Source of the DNA: an uncultured Azospirillum sp.
GTDB taxonomy: Bacteria > Pseudomonadota > Alphaproteobacteria > Azospirillales > Azospirillaceae
Reading direction: 5' to 3'
Assembly: GCF_946480385.1 (NCBI RefSeq)
Contig: NZ_CAMLJP010000050.1
Coordinates: 1-40,725, forward strand
Length of the DNA: 40,725 nt
In this document: positions 8,807 to 16,768 of the stretch, piece after piece
Layout of the letters: each line of letters starts with the position of its first letter
Numbering within the stretch: position 1 is the first letter of the stretch
Translations under genes and position numbers: made by a program
The notes under the pieces: generated by a model
Databases searched by the model: none
The model's input: only the letters and a program-made list of their open reading frames with translations
What the model was told of the DNA's origin: nothing

Positions 8807-9520
8807 TCAGGCGCCGAAGCCGCCGTCGATGGTCTGGAACGAGCCGGTGATCATCGCGGCATGCGGGCCGGCGACATAGGCGGTCAGTTCAGCGACCTCG
8901 TCGGCATGGATGTGGCGCTTGATGGCCATGAACTCGCGCATGGCGGGCGCCATTGGCCCGTCGGCTGGATTCATGTCGCTGTCGGTCGGACCGGGCTGGA
9001 TGGCGTTCACGGTGATGCCGCGGTGGCCGAAATCGCGGGCGAGGCCGCGCACCATGCTCTGGACCGCCGACTTGGTCATGCCATAGGCGGCGCCACCGGC
9101 GAAGGGCACGCGGTCGCCGTTGACCGACCCGATCACGATGATGCGCCCGCCATCGTTCATGCGCCGGGCCGCTTCGACCGACGCGTGGTAGGGCGCGCGC
9201 ACGTTGATGTCGATCATGCGGTCGACGGCGTCGGGATCGAAGGTCAGCGGATCGCCGATGATCGCGGTGCCGGCATTGACGACCAGCACGTCCAGCGCGC
9301 CGCGGTCGGCGACGGTGGCGATCAGGGCGTCGCGGTCGGCGCTGTCGGTCTGGATGGCCTCCGCGCCGGTTTCGGCGGCAAGCGCCTCGGCGGCATCCTT
9401 CGACCCGGCATAGGTGAAGGCGACGGTGCCGCCGGCCTTGGCGAAGCGGCGGACGATGGCCTTGCCGATGCCGCGGCTGCCGCCGAGGACCAGGATCTTG
9501 CGGCCGGTGAACTCACCCAT
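8807..9520 (-). CDS. bdcA: BdcA-like SDR (cyclic-di-GMP-binding biofilm dispersal mediator family)
   Basis: This 237-residue short-chain dehydrogenase/reductase has GGSRGIG (13-19), NAG (82-84), S132, Y146 and K150. The sequence follows E. coli BdcA closely over its full length, for example FTYAGSKDAAEALA, the PYHASVEAARRM block, GSVNGDR and QPGPTDSDMNPADGPM, and has the same length. BdcA in E. coli is reported to bind cyclic-di-GMP and promote biofilm dispersal. The gene is divergent from a BdcR-like TetR regulator, as in E. coli, which supports the assignment. AAGGAG precedes the ATG. Any catalytic substrate is unknown. Confidence 0.88.
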   Translation of the reverse strand: MGEFTGRKILVLGGSRGIGKAIVRRFAKAGGTVAFTYAGSKDAAEALAAETGAEAIQTDSADRDALIATVADRGALDVLVVNAGTAIIGDPLTFDPDAVDRMIDINVRAPYHASVEAARRMNDGGRIIVIGSVNGDRVPFAGGAAYGMTKSAVQSMVRGLARDFGHRGITVNAIQPGPTDSDMNPADGPMAPAMREFMAIKRHIHADEVAELTAYVAGPHAAMITGSFQTIDGGFGA

Positions 9521-9541
9521 GATGTGCTCCTTGAGAAAATG

Positions 9542-9553
9542 TAGTGACCGCTA
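9542..9553. promoter_or_regulatory. Putative BdcR operator 1
   Basis: TAGTGACCGCTA is an imperfect palindrome 22 bases upstream of the bdcA ATG. It matches operator 2 at 9592-9603 through the shared pattern TAGYGRYCRCTA. It abuts a TATATAAAT stretch that could be the -10 region of either divergent promoter. Confidence 0.65.
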
Positions 9554-9591
9554 TATAAATTCGGGCAGGGGGTTTGTGCAAGGAGAAAATA

Positions 9592-9603
9592 TAGTGGTCG
9601 CTA
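9592..9603. promoter_or_regulatory. Putative BdcR operator 2, overlapping the bdcR start codon
   Basis: TAGTGGTCGCTA is the second copy, 50 bases from the first and covering the GTG start of the TetR gene. A repressor on both copies would block both divergent promoters. Confidence 0.6.
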
Positions 9604-10211
9604 CAGAATCATCCCCAAAAGACTCATCCGGGCCGCGCGGGCGGCGGCGATCCTTCGATGTGGACGAGGCGGTCGAGACCGCGATGAGGCTTTTCCATGC
9701 GCGCGGCTACGACGCCGTCGGCGTCGCCGAACTGGGGTCGGAACTGGGGATCAAGCCGCCGAGCTTCTATGCGGCCTTCGGCAGCAAGGCCGGGCTGTTC
9801 GAGCGGGCGTTGCGGCGCTATGCGGCGGGGGAGGCGAACATCTTCGCCCGTGCGAAGGTGGACGGCGGCAGCGTGGCCGAGGTCGTCGAGCGCACGCTGC
9901 TGCTGGCGGCGCGGCTCTATCCGGAGCGGAACGGGGTGGCGGGCTGCCTCGTGCTCGACGGCGCGCGCAACAGCGCCGACCCGGAGGCCTGCGCGCTGGC
10001 CGAGGCGATGAGGAAAGCCGGTGTGGCGGCGCTCCGCGACTTCATCGCCGGGGAGGCGCCGGAGCGGGCCGACGCGTTGGCCGACTTCGTGACGATTGCG
10101 ATGCGGGGAATGTCGGCGGCGGCGCGCGACGGCGCCGACGAGGCGACGCTCACCACCTTCGCGGAGATGGCGAGCCGCGCCTTCCGCCGCGAACTGGCGG
10201 CGGAAGGGTGA
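9594..10211 (+). CDS. bdcR: BdcR-like TetR-family repressor
   Basis: This 205-residue TetR regulator has a helix-turn-helix at about 42-64 (VAELGSELGI, then PPSFYAAFGSKAGLF), closely resembling E. coli BdcR in both the DNA-binding region and the AGCLVLDGAR segment of the ligand domain. The start is taken as GTG at 9594 because AAGGAG lies 8 bases upstream; the longer open frame to 9414 runs through bdcA antisense. It is divergent from bdcA with two shared operator-like palindromes between and over the starts, so it probably represses itself and bdcA. It ends 8 bases from the convergent kdgK stop. Confidence 0.87.
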   Translation: MVATESSPKDSSGPRGRRRSFDVDEAVETAMRLFHARGYDAVGVAELGSELGIKPPSFYAAFGSKAGLFERALRRYAAGEANIFARAKVDGGSVAEVVERTLLLAARLYPERNGVAGCLVLDGARNSADPEACALAEAMRKAGVAALRDFIAGEAPERADALADFVTIAMRGMSAAARDGADEATLTTFAEMASRAFRRELAAEG

Positions 10212-10219
10212 CAACCTGT

Positions 10220-11140
10220 TCAGGCCGGCATTGCCTCGCGCGGGATGATGGCGCCGCGGTGCTGGATGACGGCGGCGGCCAGCCTGTGGGCGGCGCGGGC
10301 GGCGTCGGCCGGACCCTCGCCGCGCAGCCGGGCGGCGAGATAGCCGGCGCTGAAGCTGTCGCCGGCCGCCGTGGTGTCCACCACCGTGGCGACCTTCAGC
10401 GCGGGAACCTCGACGGCCTCGCCATTCTCGATCACCACGCAGCCGGGCTGTTCCAACTTCAGCACGATCTCGGAGACGCCGGCGTCCCGCACGCGTGCCA
10501 GCACGGCGTCGGCATCGGCGTCGCCATAGAGGTCGCGCAGGTCGGTGACGCCGGGCAGCGCGATGTCGGTCAGCCGCAGCATGCGGTCGAAGGCGACGCG
10601 GGCGGTCTCGATGTCCGGCCACAGGCGCGGGCGCCAGTTGGTGTCGAAGGCGACCTTGCCGCCGCGTGCCCGGACCCGCTGCAGCACCTCGAACAGCCGC
10701 TCGCGGCCCTGCTCGCCCAGGATGGCGATGCTGATGCCGGAGAGATAGACGATGCCGTAGCCCTCCAGCGCCTTGGACAGCTCCGGCGTCTGGGGCAGGG
10801 CGAACAGTTCGCGCGCCGGCGCGCGGTCGCGCCAGTAGAGGAAGCGGCGCTCGCCGCTGGCGTCCGTCTCGATCAGGTAGAGGCCGGGCAGGCGGTTCGG
10901 CACGCGCAGCACATGGCCGGTGCCCACCCCTTCGGCGGCCCAGGCGGCGATCATGTCCTCGCTGATGGTGTCGTCGCCGAGAGCGGTGACATAGTCGACC
11001 GGCGTGCCCAGACGCGCCAGATAGACCGCGGTGTTCAGCGTGTCACCACCGAAGCCCATGGTCAGCGACCCGTCCGGCCGCCGGAACATCTCGATCATGC
11101 ATTCGCCGAGCGCGGCGACGCGGTTGGGCGTGTCGGTCAT
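10220..11140 (-). CDS. kdgK: 2-dehydro-3-deoxygluconate (KDG) kinase
   Basis: This 306-residue PfkB/ribokinase-family kinase phosphorylates KDG to KDPG, the common end of both uronate branches in this window. Visible motifs are the GGDTLNTA substrate region (31-38) and DTTAAGDSFSAGY (255-267) with the catalytic base D261. The start at 11140 has GGAG 7 bases upstream; a 5-residue extension is possible. It is the last gene of the uxaC-uxaA-transporter-kdgK operon, 46 bases after the transporter. The Entner-Doudoroff aldolase that would cleave KDPG is not in the window. Confidence 0.92.
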   Translation of the reverse strand: MTDTPNRVAALGECMIEMFRRPDGSLTMGFGGDTLNTAVYLARLGTPVDYVTALGDDTISEDMIAAWAAEGVGTGHVLRVPNRLPGLYLIETDASGERRFLYWRDRAPARELFALPQTPELSKALEGYGIVYLSGISIAILGEQGRERLFEVLQRVRARGGKVAFDTNWRPRLWPDIETARVAFDRMLRLTDIALPGVTDLRDLYGDADADAVLARVRDAGVSEIVLKLEQPGCVVIENGEAVEVPALKVATVVDTTAAGDSFSAGYLAARLRGEGPADAARAAHRLAAAVIQHRGAIIPREAMPA

Positions 11141-11186
11141 GCTTGTTCTCCGCAAGCCGGGAATGCCCCGGCAAATCCTTATTATT

Positions 11187-12170
11187 TCATGCCACCGCAG
11201 CGCGGCGTTCCCGTGCCCGCATCCGTTCGCGGTGCGCGGTGTAGAGGCCGCTGGCGATGATCACGCCGGTGCCGACGAAGGTCCAATGGTCGGGCACCGC
11301 GCCGAAGACGAGGAACCCCAGCGCCGTGGACCAGATCAGCTGCACATAGGTGAAGGGCGCCAGCACCGATGCCTCGCCCTGGCGGTAGGCCAGGATCAGC
11401 AGCCATTGCGATGCCGTGTAGACCAGCCCGATGAAGACCCCCAGCAGCATCTCCCACGGCGTCGGCCAAGCGGCGTGCAGGGGAAGCAGCGCGGACAGAG
11501 CGATCAGGCCGGTCAGCGCGCTCCACACCATGGTGGTCAGCGGGTTCTCCTGCACCGTCATCTTGCGCGTCGCCACAAGGCCGAGCGCCCAGCTGAAGGC
11601 GGTCAGAATCGGCAGCAGCGAAGCCGGCTGGAAGCCCTCCGCGCCCGGCCGGATGACGATGATGACGCCAGCCAGCCCGACCAGCAGCGCCGCCCAGCGG
11701 CGGATGCCGACCTTCTCGCTCAGCAGCAGGATCGACAGCACGGTGACGAAGACGGGGGAGACGAAGCTGATCGCCGCGGCCTCGGCCAGCGGCAGATGCT
11801 GCATCGCCATGATGAAGAACAGCGCCGAGCCCAGCATGCCCAGGCCGCGCAGGACCTGAAGCCCCGGCCGCGTCGTCTTCAGCACGTGCAGCGAGCCGCC
11901 GCGCAGCGCCAGCGGCATCACCAGCGCGGTGAAGACGACATAGCGCATCCAGGCGATCTCGGCCGGCGGCAGGGTCCGGCCGAGATATTTCGCCGTGGCG
12001 TCGGAGCAGGACAGGCAGGCCACCGCCAGCACCACCAGCAGGATCGCCCGCATCGGCTCCGTGCCCTTGGACACCGATCCAGTGGGCTGGATCGGGGTCT
12101 GCGGCGCGTTGACCGGCTGGGGGCCGGGATCGCGGTGGGGGCCAGAGAGAGGGGTGGAACTGTCAGGCAT
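11187..12170 (-). CDS. EamA/DMT-family membrane transporter
   Basis: This 327-residue integral membrane protein has about ten predicted helices arranged as two EamA repeats. A proline-rich hydrophilic N-terminal tail of about 39 residues precedes the first helix (RAILLVVLAVACL), so translation may instead begin at Met40 (12053). It is embedded between uxaA and kdgK, so it may move hexuronates, KDG or a related intermediate. DMT proteins transport many unrelated metabolites and direction cannot be read from sequence. No TRAP or MFS uronate transporter is present in this window. Confidence 0.85.
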   Translation of the reverse strand: MPDSSTPLSGPHRDPGPQPVNAPQTPIQPTGSVSKGTEPMRAILLVVLAVACLSCSDATAKYLGRTLPPAEIAWMRYVVFTALVMPLALRGGSLHVLKTTRPGLQVLRGLGMLGSALFFIMAMQHLPLAEAAAISFVSPVFVTVLSILLLSEKVGIRRWAALLVGLAGVIIVIRPGAEGFQPASLLPILTAFSWALGLVATRKMTVQENPLTTMVWSALTGLIALSALLPLHAAWPTPWEMLLGVFIGLVYTASQWLLILAYRQGEASVLAPFTYVQLIWSTALGFLVFGAVPDHWTFVGTGVIIASGLYTAHRERMRARERRAAVA

Positions 12171-12212
12171 GGTGCCGGCTCTTCAACGGTTTCCGATAAG
12201 GGGGCGGACCCC

Positions 12213-13748
12213 TCACATAACCGCTCCCATCTGCCAAGGAGCAAATTCATCGGCGCCGACGCCGAGTTCCTCGCTCTTGGTCTTGCGGCCCGACGCGGTG
12301 TCGAGCACCAGCTCGAAGATTGCGCGGCCGACCTCCTCGATCGAGGCGTCGCCGGTGGCGATGGCGCCGCAATCAATGTCCATGTCGTCCGGCATCCGGC
12401 GGAACAAAGTGCTGTTGGTCGCCAGCTTCAGGCTGGGCGTCGGCTTGCAGCCGAACACCGAGCCGCGGCCGGTGGTGAAGCACAGCACGTTGGCGCCGCC
12501 CGCCACCTGCCCGGTCGCCGACACCGGGTCGTAGCCGGGGGTGTCCATGAAGACGAAGCCCTTCTCGGTGATCGGCTCGGCATAGCGGTAGACGGCGGTC
12601 ATCGGGGTGGTGCCGCCCTTGGCGACCGCGCCCAGCGACTTTTCCAGGATGGTGGTCAGGCCGCCCTTCTTGTTGCCGGGCGACGGGTTGTTGTTCATCT
12701 CGCCGCCGGTGCGGCTGGTGTACTCCTCCCACCAGCCGATGCGCTCGACCAGCGCCTCGCCCACCTCGCGGCGGACGGCGCGGCGGGTCAGCAGATGCTC
12801 GGCGCCATAGACCTCCGGCGTCTCGCTCAGCACGGCGGTGCCGCCGTTGCGGACCAGCAGGTCGACGGCGTAGCCCAGCGCCGGGTTGGCGGTGATGCCC
12901 GAATAACCGTCGGAGCCGCCGCACTGCAGAGCCAGCGTCAGGTGGCTGGCGGGCAGGGTCTGGCGGGTGACGTCGTTGATCTCCGGCAGCAGCGCCTCGA
13001 TCCGGCGGATGCCCTCGCGGGCCGCGGCGGCGGTGCCGCCCATGTCCTGGATGCCGATGGGGATGACGCGGGCGCCGGCCTCAAGGCCGGTGGCCTCCAT
13101 CAGCTTGTCGATCTGGTTCACCTCGCAGCCGAGACCCAGCAGGATCACCGCGGCGAAGTTGGGGTGGCGGGCGTAGCCGGCGATGGTCCGGCGCAGCGTG
13201 TCCATCACCTCGCCGCTGCCGGCCATGCCGCAGCCGTAGCCGTGGGTCAGGGCGACGACGCCGTCGATGTTGGGATAGGCGGCCAGGGCCGACCCGCGGA
13301 AATGATCGGCGATCATCCGCGCCGCCGTGGCGGAGCAGTTCACCGAGGTCAGCACGCCGATGTAGTTGCGGGTGGCGACGCGGCCGTCCGGGCGAACGAT
13401 GCCCTGGAAAGTGGCGCGCTCGGCCTCCGGGATCGGTTCCACCGGGTGGACGTCGGCGCCGAAGGCGTAGTCGCGCTCGAAATCGCTGCCCATGCCCATG
13501 TTATGGACATGGACATGGTCGCCCGGCTGGATCGCCGCGGTGGCGAAGCCGATGACCTGATTGTACTTGCGCACCGGTTCGCCCGGCGCGATGGCGCGCA
13601 CCGCGACCTTGTGCCCGGCCGGCACCGGTCCGGTGGTCGCGACGCCGGTGTCCTCAGTGGGGCCGGGCAGGGCGGTGCCGGGCTCCAGGTCGGCGCCGGC
13701 GACGACGACGTTGTCGGCGGGGTGCAGGCGGATGGTCAGCGATGCCAT
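12213..13748 (-). CDS. uxaA: Altronate dehydratase (UxaA/GarD family)
   Basis: This 511-residue dehydratase would convert D-altronate to KDG in the galacturonate branch. An N-terminal SAF domain spans about 1-90. The large dehydratase domain follows, with NCSATAARMI (C138), LTHGYGCGMAGSG (H169, C173), LGLGCEVNQ and LQCGGSDGYSG. The SAF part carries a roughly 15-residue Pro/Gly-rich insertion (about 28-44). It lies between uxaC and the transporter gene, with AAGGAC ahead of the ATG. Galactarate dehydratase is a close relative, but the adjacent uronate isomerase favours altronate. The altronate oxidoreductase (UxaB) that should link the two enzymes is not seen here. Confidence 0.88.
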   Translation of the reverse strand: MASLTIRLHPADNVVVAGADLEPGTALPGPTEDTGVATTGPVPAGHKVAVRAIAPGEPVRKYNQVIGFATAAIQPGDHVHVHNMGMGSDFERDYAFGADVHPVEPIPEAERATFQGIVRPDGRVATRNYIGVLTSVNCSATAARMIADHFRGSALAAYPNIDGVVALTHGYGCGMAGSGEVMDTLRRTIAGYARHPNFAAVILLGLGCEVNQIDKLMEATGLEAGARVIPIGIQDMGGTAAAAREGIRRIEALLPEINDVTRQTLPASHLTLALQCGGSDGYSGITANPALGYAVDLLVRNGGTAVLSETPEVYGAEHLLTRRAVRREVGEALVERIGWWEEYTSRTGGEMNNNPSPGNKKGGLTTILEKSLGAVAKGGTTPMTAVYRYAEPITEKGFVFMDTPGYDPVSATGQVAGGANVLCFTTGRGSVFGCKPTPSLKLATNSTLFRRMPDDMDIDCGAIATGDASIEEVGRAIFELVLDTASGRKTKSEELGVGADEFAPWQMGAVM

Positions 13749-13780
13749 GGGAAGATGTCCTTGAGAAGACGTGATGTCCG

Positions 13781-13806
13781 CTCTCCCCCGCCTGAGCGGG
13801 GGAGAG
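13781..13806. repeat. Perfect REP-like hairpin between uxaC and uxaA
   Basis: CTCTCCCCCGC (13781-13791) and GCGGGGGAGAG (13796-13806) form an 11-bp perfect stem with a CTGA loop in the 72-base gap between two co-directional genes. Its composition resembles the hairpins at 1161-1310. With no T-run it more likely stabilises the upstream uxaC transcript or tunes uxaA expression than terminates. Confidence 0.75.
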
Positions 13807-13820
13807 GGAGGTTCAGCCGA

Positions 13821-15221
13821 TCACAGCTTGTAGGCGTTCTTGGCGAGGCGGTAGGCGAGGTCGACGGCCAGTTCCGCGGCTTCGTCCTCGGCCAGCCGGT
13901 GTTCGGCGACCAGACGGGCGAGGAAGCTGCAATCGACGCGGCGCGACACATCGTGGCGGGCCGGGATCGAGCAGAAGGCGCGGGTGTCGTCGTTGAAGCC
14001 CACCGTGTTGTAGAAGCCGGCGGTTTCCGTGATCATCTCGCGGTAGCGGCGCATGCCCTCGGGGCTGTCGTGGAACCACCAGGCCGGGCCGACGCGCAGC
14101 GCCGGATAGTGGCCGGCCAGCGGCGCCAGCTCGCGGGCGTAGCTGTCCTCATCCAGGGTGAACAGGATGATGGTCAGGTCACGCTCGTTGCCGAAGCGGT
14201 CGAGCAGCGGCTTCAGCGCCCGCACATACTCGGTGCCGCTCGGGATGTCGGCGCCCTTGTCGCGGCCGAAGCGCTGGAACACGAGGTCGTTGTGGTTGCG
14301 GAAAGACCCGGGATGGATCTGCATGACCAGACCGTCCTCCAGGCTCATCCGCGCCATTTCGGTCAGCATCTGGGCGCGGAACAGCTCGGCTTCCTCGGCC
14401 GTGGCGCCGCCGCGACGCACGATGTCGAACAGCTTCTCGGCTTCCCCGCGGGCCAGATCGGCGGTCGCCGCCGTCGGGTGGCCATGGTCGGTCGAGGTGG
14501 CGCCATAGCTCTTGAAATACTGGCGACGGTCGGCGAGCGCGGCGAGATAGCCGTCCCAGGTCGCGGTGTCCTTGCCGGTGATGCGGCCCAGCTCGGCGAG
14601 GTTCTCGCGGAAGCCCTCGAATTCCGGATCGACAACCGGGTCGGGACGGAAGGCGGTGATGACCCGGCCCTTCCAGCCGCTCTCGCGGATCGCCTTGTGG
14701 TGCACCAGCGGGTCGAGCGGCGATTCGGTGGTCGCCAGCACTTCGAGGTTGAAGCGCTCGAACAGGGCGCGCGGGCGGAACTCCGGCTTGCGCAGGCAGT
14801 CCTCGATCTGGTCATAGATGCGGTCGGCGCTGGCAGCGCTCAGACGCTCGGTGACGCCGAAGACCGTCTCGAAGGCGTGGGTCAGCCACATCGAGGTCGG
14901 CGTGCCACGGAACAGGTGCCAGTTGCTGGCCAGCAGGCGCCAGATCGCGCGCGAATCGGACGAGGTCTCGCCACCGTCGCGGCGCGGAACACCCAGCTGC
15001 TCCAGCGGAATTCCCTGGCTGTAGAGCATGCGGAATGCATAATGGTCGGGCTTGACGAACAGGCTGGCCGGGTCGGGGAAAGCCTCGTCCTTCGCGAACC
15101 AGGACGGATCGGTGTGGCCGTGCGGGCTGACGATCGGCAGGGCGGCGACTTCGCCATACAGGCGGCGCGCGATGTCGCGTTGCGTCGGGTCGCTCGGGAA
15201 AAGACGGTCGGGGTGAAGCAT
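13821..15221 (-). CDS. uxaC: Uronate isomerase (glucuronate/galacturonate isomerase)
   Basis: This 466-residue amidohydrolase-fold isomerase converts D-galacturonate to tagaturonate or D-glucuronate to fructuronate. The metal motif SPHGHTD gives H34 and H36; other family segments are QIHPGSFRNHN, WWFHDSPEGM and the C-terminal LAYRLAKNAY. Length is normal. It is the first gene of the minus-strand operon, with AGAGG upstream of the ATG and an AT-rich palindromic operator candidate (15317-15328) about 96 bases upstream. Confidence 0.95.
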   Translation of the reverse strand: MLHPDRLFPSDPTQRDIARRLYGEVAALPIVSPHGHTDPSWFAKDEAFPDPASLFVKPDHYAFRMLYSQGIPLEQLGVPRRDGGETSSDSRAIWRLLASNWHLFRGTPTSMWLTHAFETVFGVTERLSAASADRIYDQIEDCLRKPEFRPRALFERFNLEVLATTESPLDPLVHHKAIRESGWKGRVITAFRPDPVVDPEFEGFRENLAELGRITGKDTATWDGYLAALADRRQYFKSYGATSTDHGHPTAATADLARGEAEKLFDIVRRGGATAEEAELFRAQMLTEMARMSLEDGLVMQIHPGSFRNHNDLVFQRFGRDKGADIPSGTEYVRALKPLLDRFGNERDLTIILFTLDEDSYARELAPLAGHYPALRVGPAWWFHDSPEGMRRYREMITETAGFYNTVGFNDDTRAFCSIPARHDVSRRVDCSFLARLVAEHRLAEDEAAELAVDLAYRLAKNAYKL

Positions 15222-15531
15222 CGGAAGCCTCTACGCTGCAAGAGAAGGACAAAAGCAGGGTGGGGAAAAGGCGGGGTCCGTGCGGGGGACCGTCCCTACC
15301 GGCTGGCTGTATAATATTAATATATCAGATTAGATTGCAAGCCCAATCGTTCCCGTTCCGCGGCATCGGCGCCGGTGCGGCCTGCGCCCAGTCGCCGCAC
15401 CCGATCCTTTTGAGAGGACGGCGATGGATTTGACCTTGGTGAAGGGGGACGGGTAGATTGTCGGGTATGACGAACATCCCACGGGCGGCGCAGTGCTGCC
15501 CGGTTACATGCCTGCCGGAATGGAGCCATCG
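15222..15531. other. Divergent intergenic region uxaC / gntR1
   Basis: These 310 bases hold no convincing gene except a weak 22-codon leader frame (15467-15535). The only striking signal is the AT-rich block 15309-15328 containing the uronate-regulon operator candidate. Confidence 0.6.
15317..15328. promoter_or_regulatory. Uronate-regulon operator candidate A (uxaC / gntR1)
   Basis: TTAATATATCAG matches CTAATATATTAG at 10 of 12 positions and overlaps a perfect 10-bp palindrome ATATTAATAT (15314-15323). Such an AT island is exceptional in this GC-rich DNA. It lies between the divergent uxaC and gntR1 genes. Confidence 0.62.
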
Positions 15532-15535
15532 GTGA
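15467..15535 (+). CDS. Possible 22-residue leader peptide overlapping the gntR1 start
   Basis: An ATG at 15467 opens a 22-codon frame whose TGA (15533-15535) overlaps the GTG start of gntR1 in the arrangement GTGA. The peptide contains three Cys and no recognisable motif. The ribosome site is weak. If translated, it would couple to gntR1; it may equally be chance. Confidence 0.2.
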   Translation: MTNIPRAAQCCPVTCLPEWSHR

Positions 15536-16302
15536 AGAAGGTCGCGACGACAGAGGATGAAGGCGGCCTGGTCTCCGCAACCGTGCGCCGCGCGGCAGCC
15601 CCGGCCGCGGCGGTCCGTCCGCCGCGCCGCGCCGCGACTGTGGCGTCGCGCATCTACCGCGATCTGCGGGCGGAGATCGTCTCGCTGAAGCGTAAGCCCG
15701 GGGACGCCATTGCCGAGAAGCAGATCGCCGAGGCCTATGGTGTCAGCCGCACGCCGGTGCGCGAAGCGGTGCTGAAGCTGGCCGACGAGGGACTGATCGA
15801 GATTTTCCCGCAGTCTGGCACCTTCGTGTCGCGCATCCCGCTGGACGCCCTGCCGGAGGCCTTCGCCATCCGCAAGGCGCTGGAGGAGGCGACGGTGCGC
15901 TATGCGGCGGCGCGGGCCAGCCGCAGCCAGATCGCGGCGCTCCGCGCCAATCTGGAATTGCAGCGGGAGATGCAGGAAACCGCCAACTATGAAGGTTTCC
16001 ATCAGGCCGACGAGGCGTTCCACGCGCTGATCGCCGACATCGCCGGCTATCCCGGATTCTGGACGCTGATCCAGCAGACCAAGGTGCAGATCGACCGTTA
16101 CCGCCTGCTGACCCTGCCGGTGCGCGGCCGCATCGCCGAGGTGATCGCGGAGCATGCCGCCATCGTCGAGGCGGTGGCGGCCAACGATCCCGCGGCCGCC
16201 ATCAAGGCGCTGGACGACCATCTGGACGACCTGCAGATCTCGATCGCCGACATCCGCCGCGATTATCCGCGCTATTTCACCGCGCCGGGAGATCCGGCTT
16301 AA
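15532..16302 (+). CDS. GntR/FadR-family regulator 1 of uronate metabolism
   Basis: This 256-residue regulator has an N-terminal winged helix (AEAYGVSRTPVREAVLKLAD) and a C-terminal FCD ligand domain with the metal-binding pattern Asp (ADEAFH), His (FHALI), His (EHAAI) and His (DDHLDD). GTG at 15532 is chosen because GGAG lies 6 bases upstream and the length then matches its paralogue at 19145-19903; in-frame starts at 15493, 15508 and 15520 are alternatives. The two paralogues agree at 47 of the first 60 aligned residues of the winged-helix region. It is divergent from uxaC with an operator candidate between them. The ligand is probably a uronate or KDG-type acid (inferred). Confidence 0.88.
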   Translation: MKKVATTEDEGGLVSATVRRAAAPAAAVRPPRRAATVASRIYRDLRAEIVSLKRKPGDAIAEKQIAEAYGVSRTPVREAVLKLADEGLIEIFPQSGTFVSRIPLDALPEAFAIRKALEEATVRYAAARASRSQIAALRANLELQREMQETANYEGFHQADEAFHALIADIAGYPGFWTLIQQTKVQIDRYRLLTLPVRGRIAEVIAEHAAIVEAVAANDPAAAIKALDDHLDDLQISIADIRRDYPRYFTAPGDPA

Positions 16303-16330
16303 AGGGCCGGTCTAAACGGAGTTCGGGGGC

Positions 16331-16702
16331 TTACTTCGCGTCGGCTGCCGCGGCGTAGGCCACCGGCTCGCCCAGGAAGTCCTCGCGGATCGGCGTGAAG
16401 ATGTCGAGCAGCACGCCCGGCTCCAGCGCCACCACGCCATGCAGCACGTTGGACGGCACCATATAGCCGTCGCCGGCGTTCAGGCGCTGGGTACGGCCGT
16501 CGATGGTGACGTCGAAGGAGCCCTTCTCCACCACGGCGCACTGCACATGGGGATGGCGATGCTGCGCGCCGATGGCGCCGGCCTCGAACTCCACCCGCAC
16601 CATCATCATCGTGTCGTTGTAGCCGAGAATCTTGCGGCGCACGCCGTCGCCCAGATCCTGCCACGGAATGTCGCCCGCGGTGACGAACACGTCGGTGGTC
16701 AT
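16331..16702 (-). CDS. kdgF: KdgF-type cupin, unsaturated uronate hydratase/tautomerase
   Basis: This 123-residue single-domain cupin matches the KdgF family. KdgF speeds conversion of 4,5-unsaturated uronates, released from pectin or alginate, into the linear ketonised form used by KduI. Metal ligands are H48, H50, Q54 and H88 (HRHPHVQ, VLHGV). The family's conserved acidic/aromatic/basic set is visible in LDIFTPIREDF as D100, F102 and R106. It is downstream of kduD by 66 bases that contain a hairpin, in the kduI-kduD-kdgF operon, exactly where a KdgF should act. A good GGGAGG ribosome site precedes the ATG. Confidence 0.88.
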   Translation of the reverse strand: MTTDVFVTAGDIPWQDLGDGVRRKILGYNDTMMMVRVEFEAGAIGAQHRHPHVQCAVVEKGSFDVTIDGRTQRLNAGDGYMVPSNVLHGVVALEPGVLLDIFTPIREDFLGEPVAYAAAADAK

Positions 16703-16728
16703 CCCTTGATTTCCTCCCCCAATGGAAA

Positions 16729-16760
16729 GCCCTCCTCCGCCCGTGAGGGGCGGGGAGGGC
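16729..16760. repeat. REP-like imperfect hairpin between kduD and kdgF
   Basis: GCCCTCC-TCCGCCC pairs imperfectly with GGGGCGG-GGAGGGC around GTGA. Composition and loop resemble the hairpin between uxaC and uxaA. It may set differential expression of kdgF. Confidence 0.6.
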
Positions 16761-16768
16761 CGTTATCG

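Noticed and set aside
8807..9520. Calling the SDR at 8807 a 3-oxoacyl-ACP reductase
   Set aside because: The full-length resemblance to BdcA and the divergent BdcR-like gene fit better than FabG.
15239..15300. Apparent similarity between the uxaC leader and the region before mgsA (18541-18600)
   Set aside because: On alignment the match is patchy and G-rich, without a conserved core; base composition explains it.
11031..15314. A 1427-codon open frame on the plus strand
   Set aside because: It runs antisense to kdgK, the DMT gene, uxaA and uxaC, all with clear family motifs. Its Arg/His/Ala-rich low-complexity translation is typical of a high-GC shadow frame.
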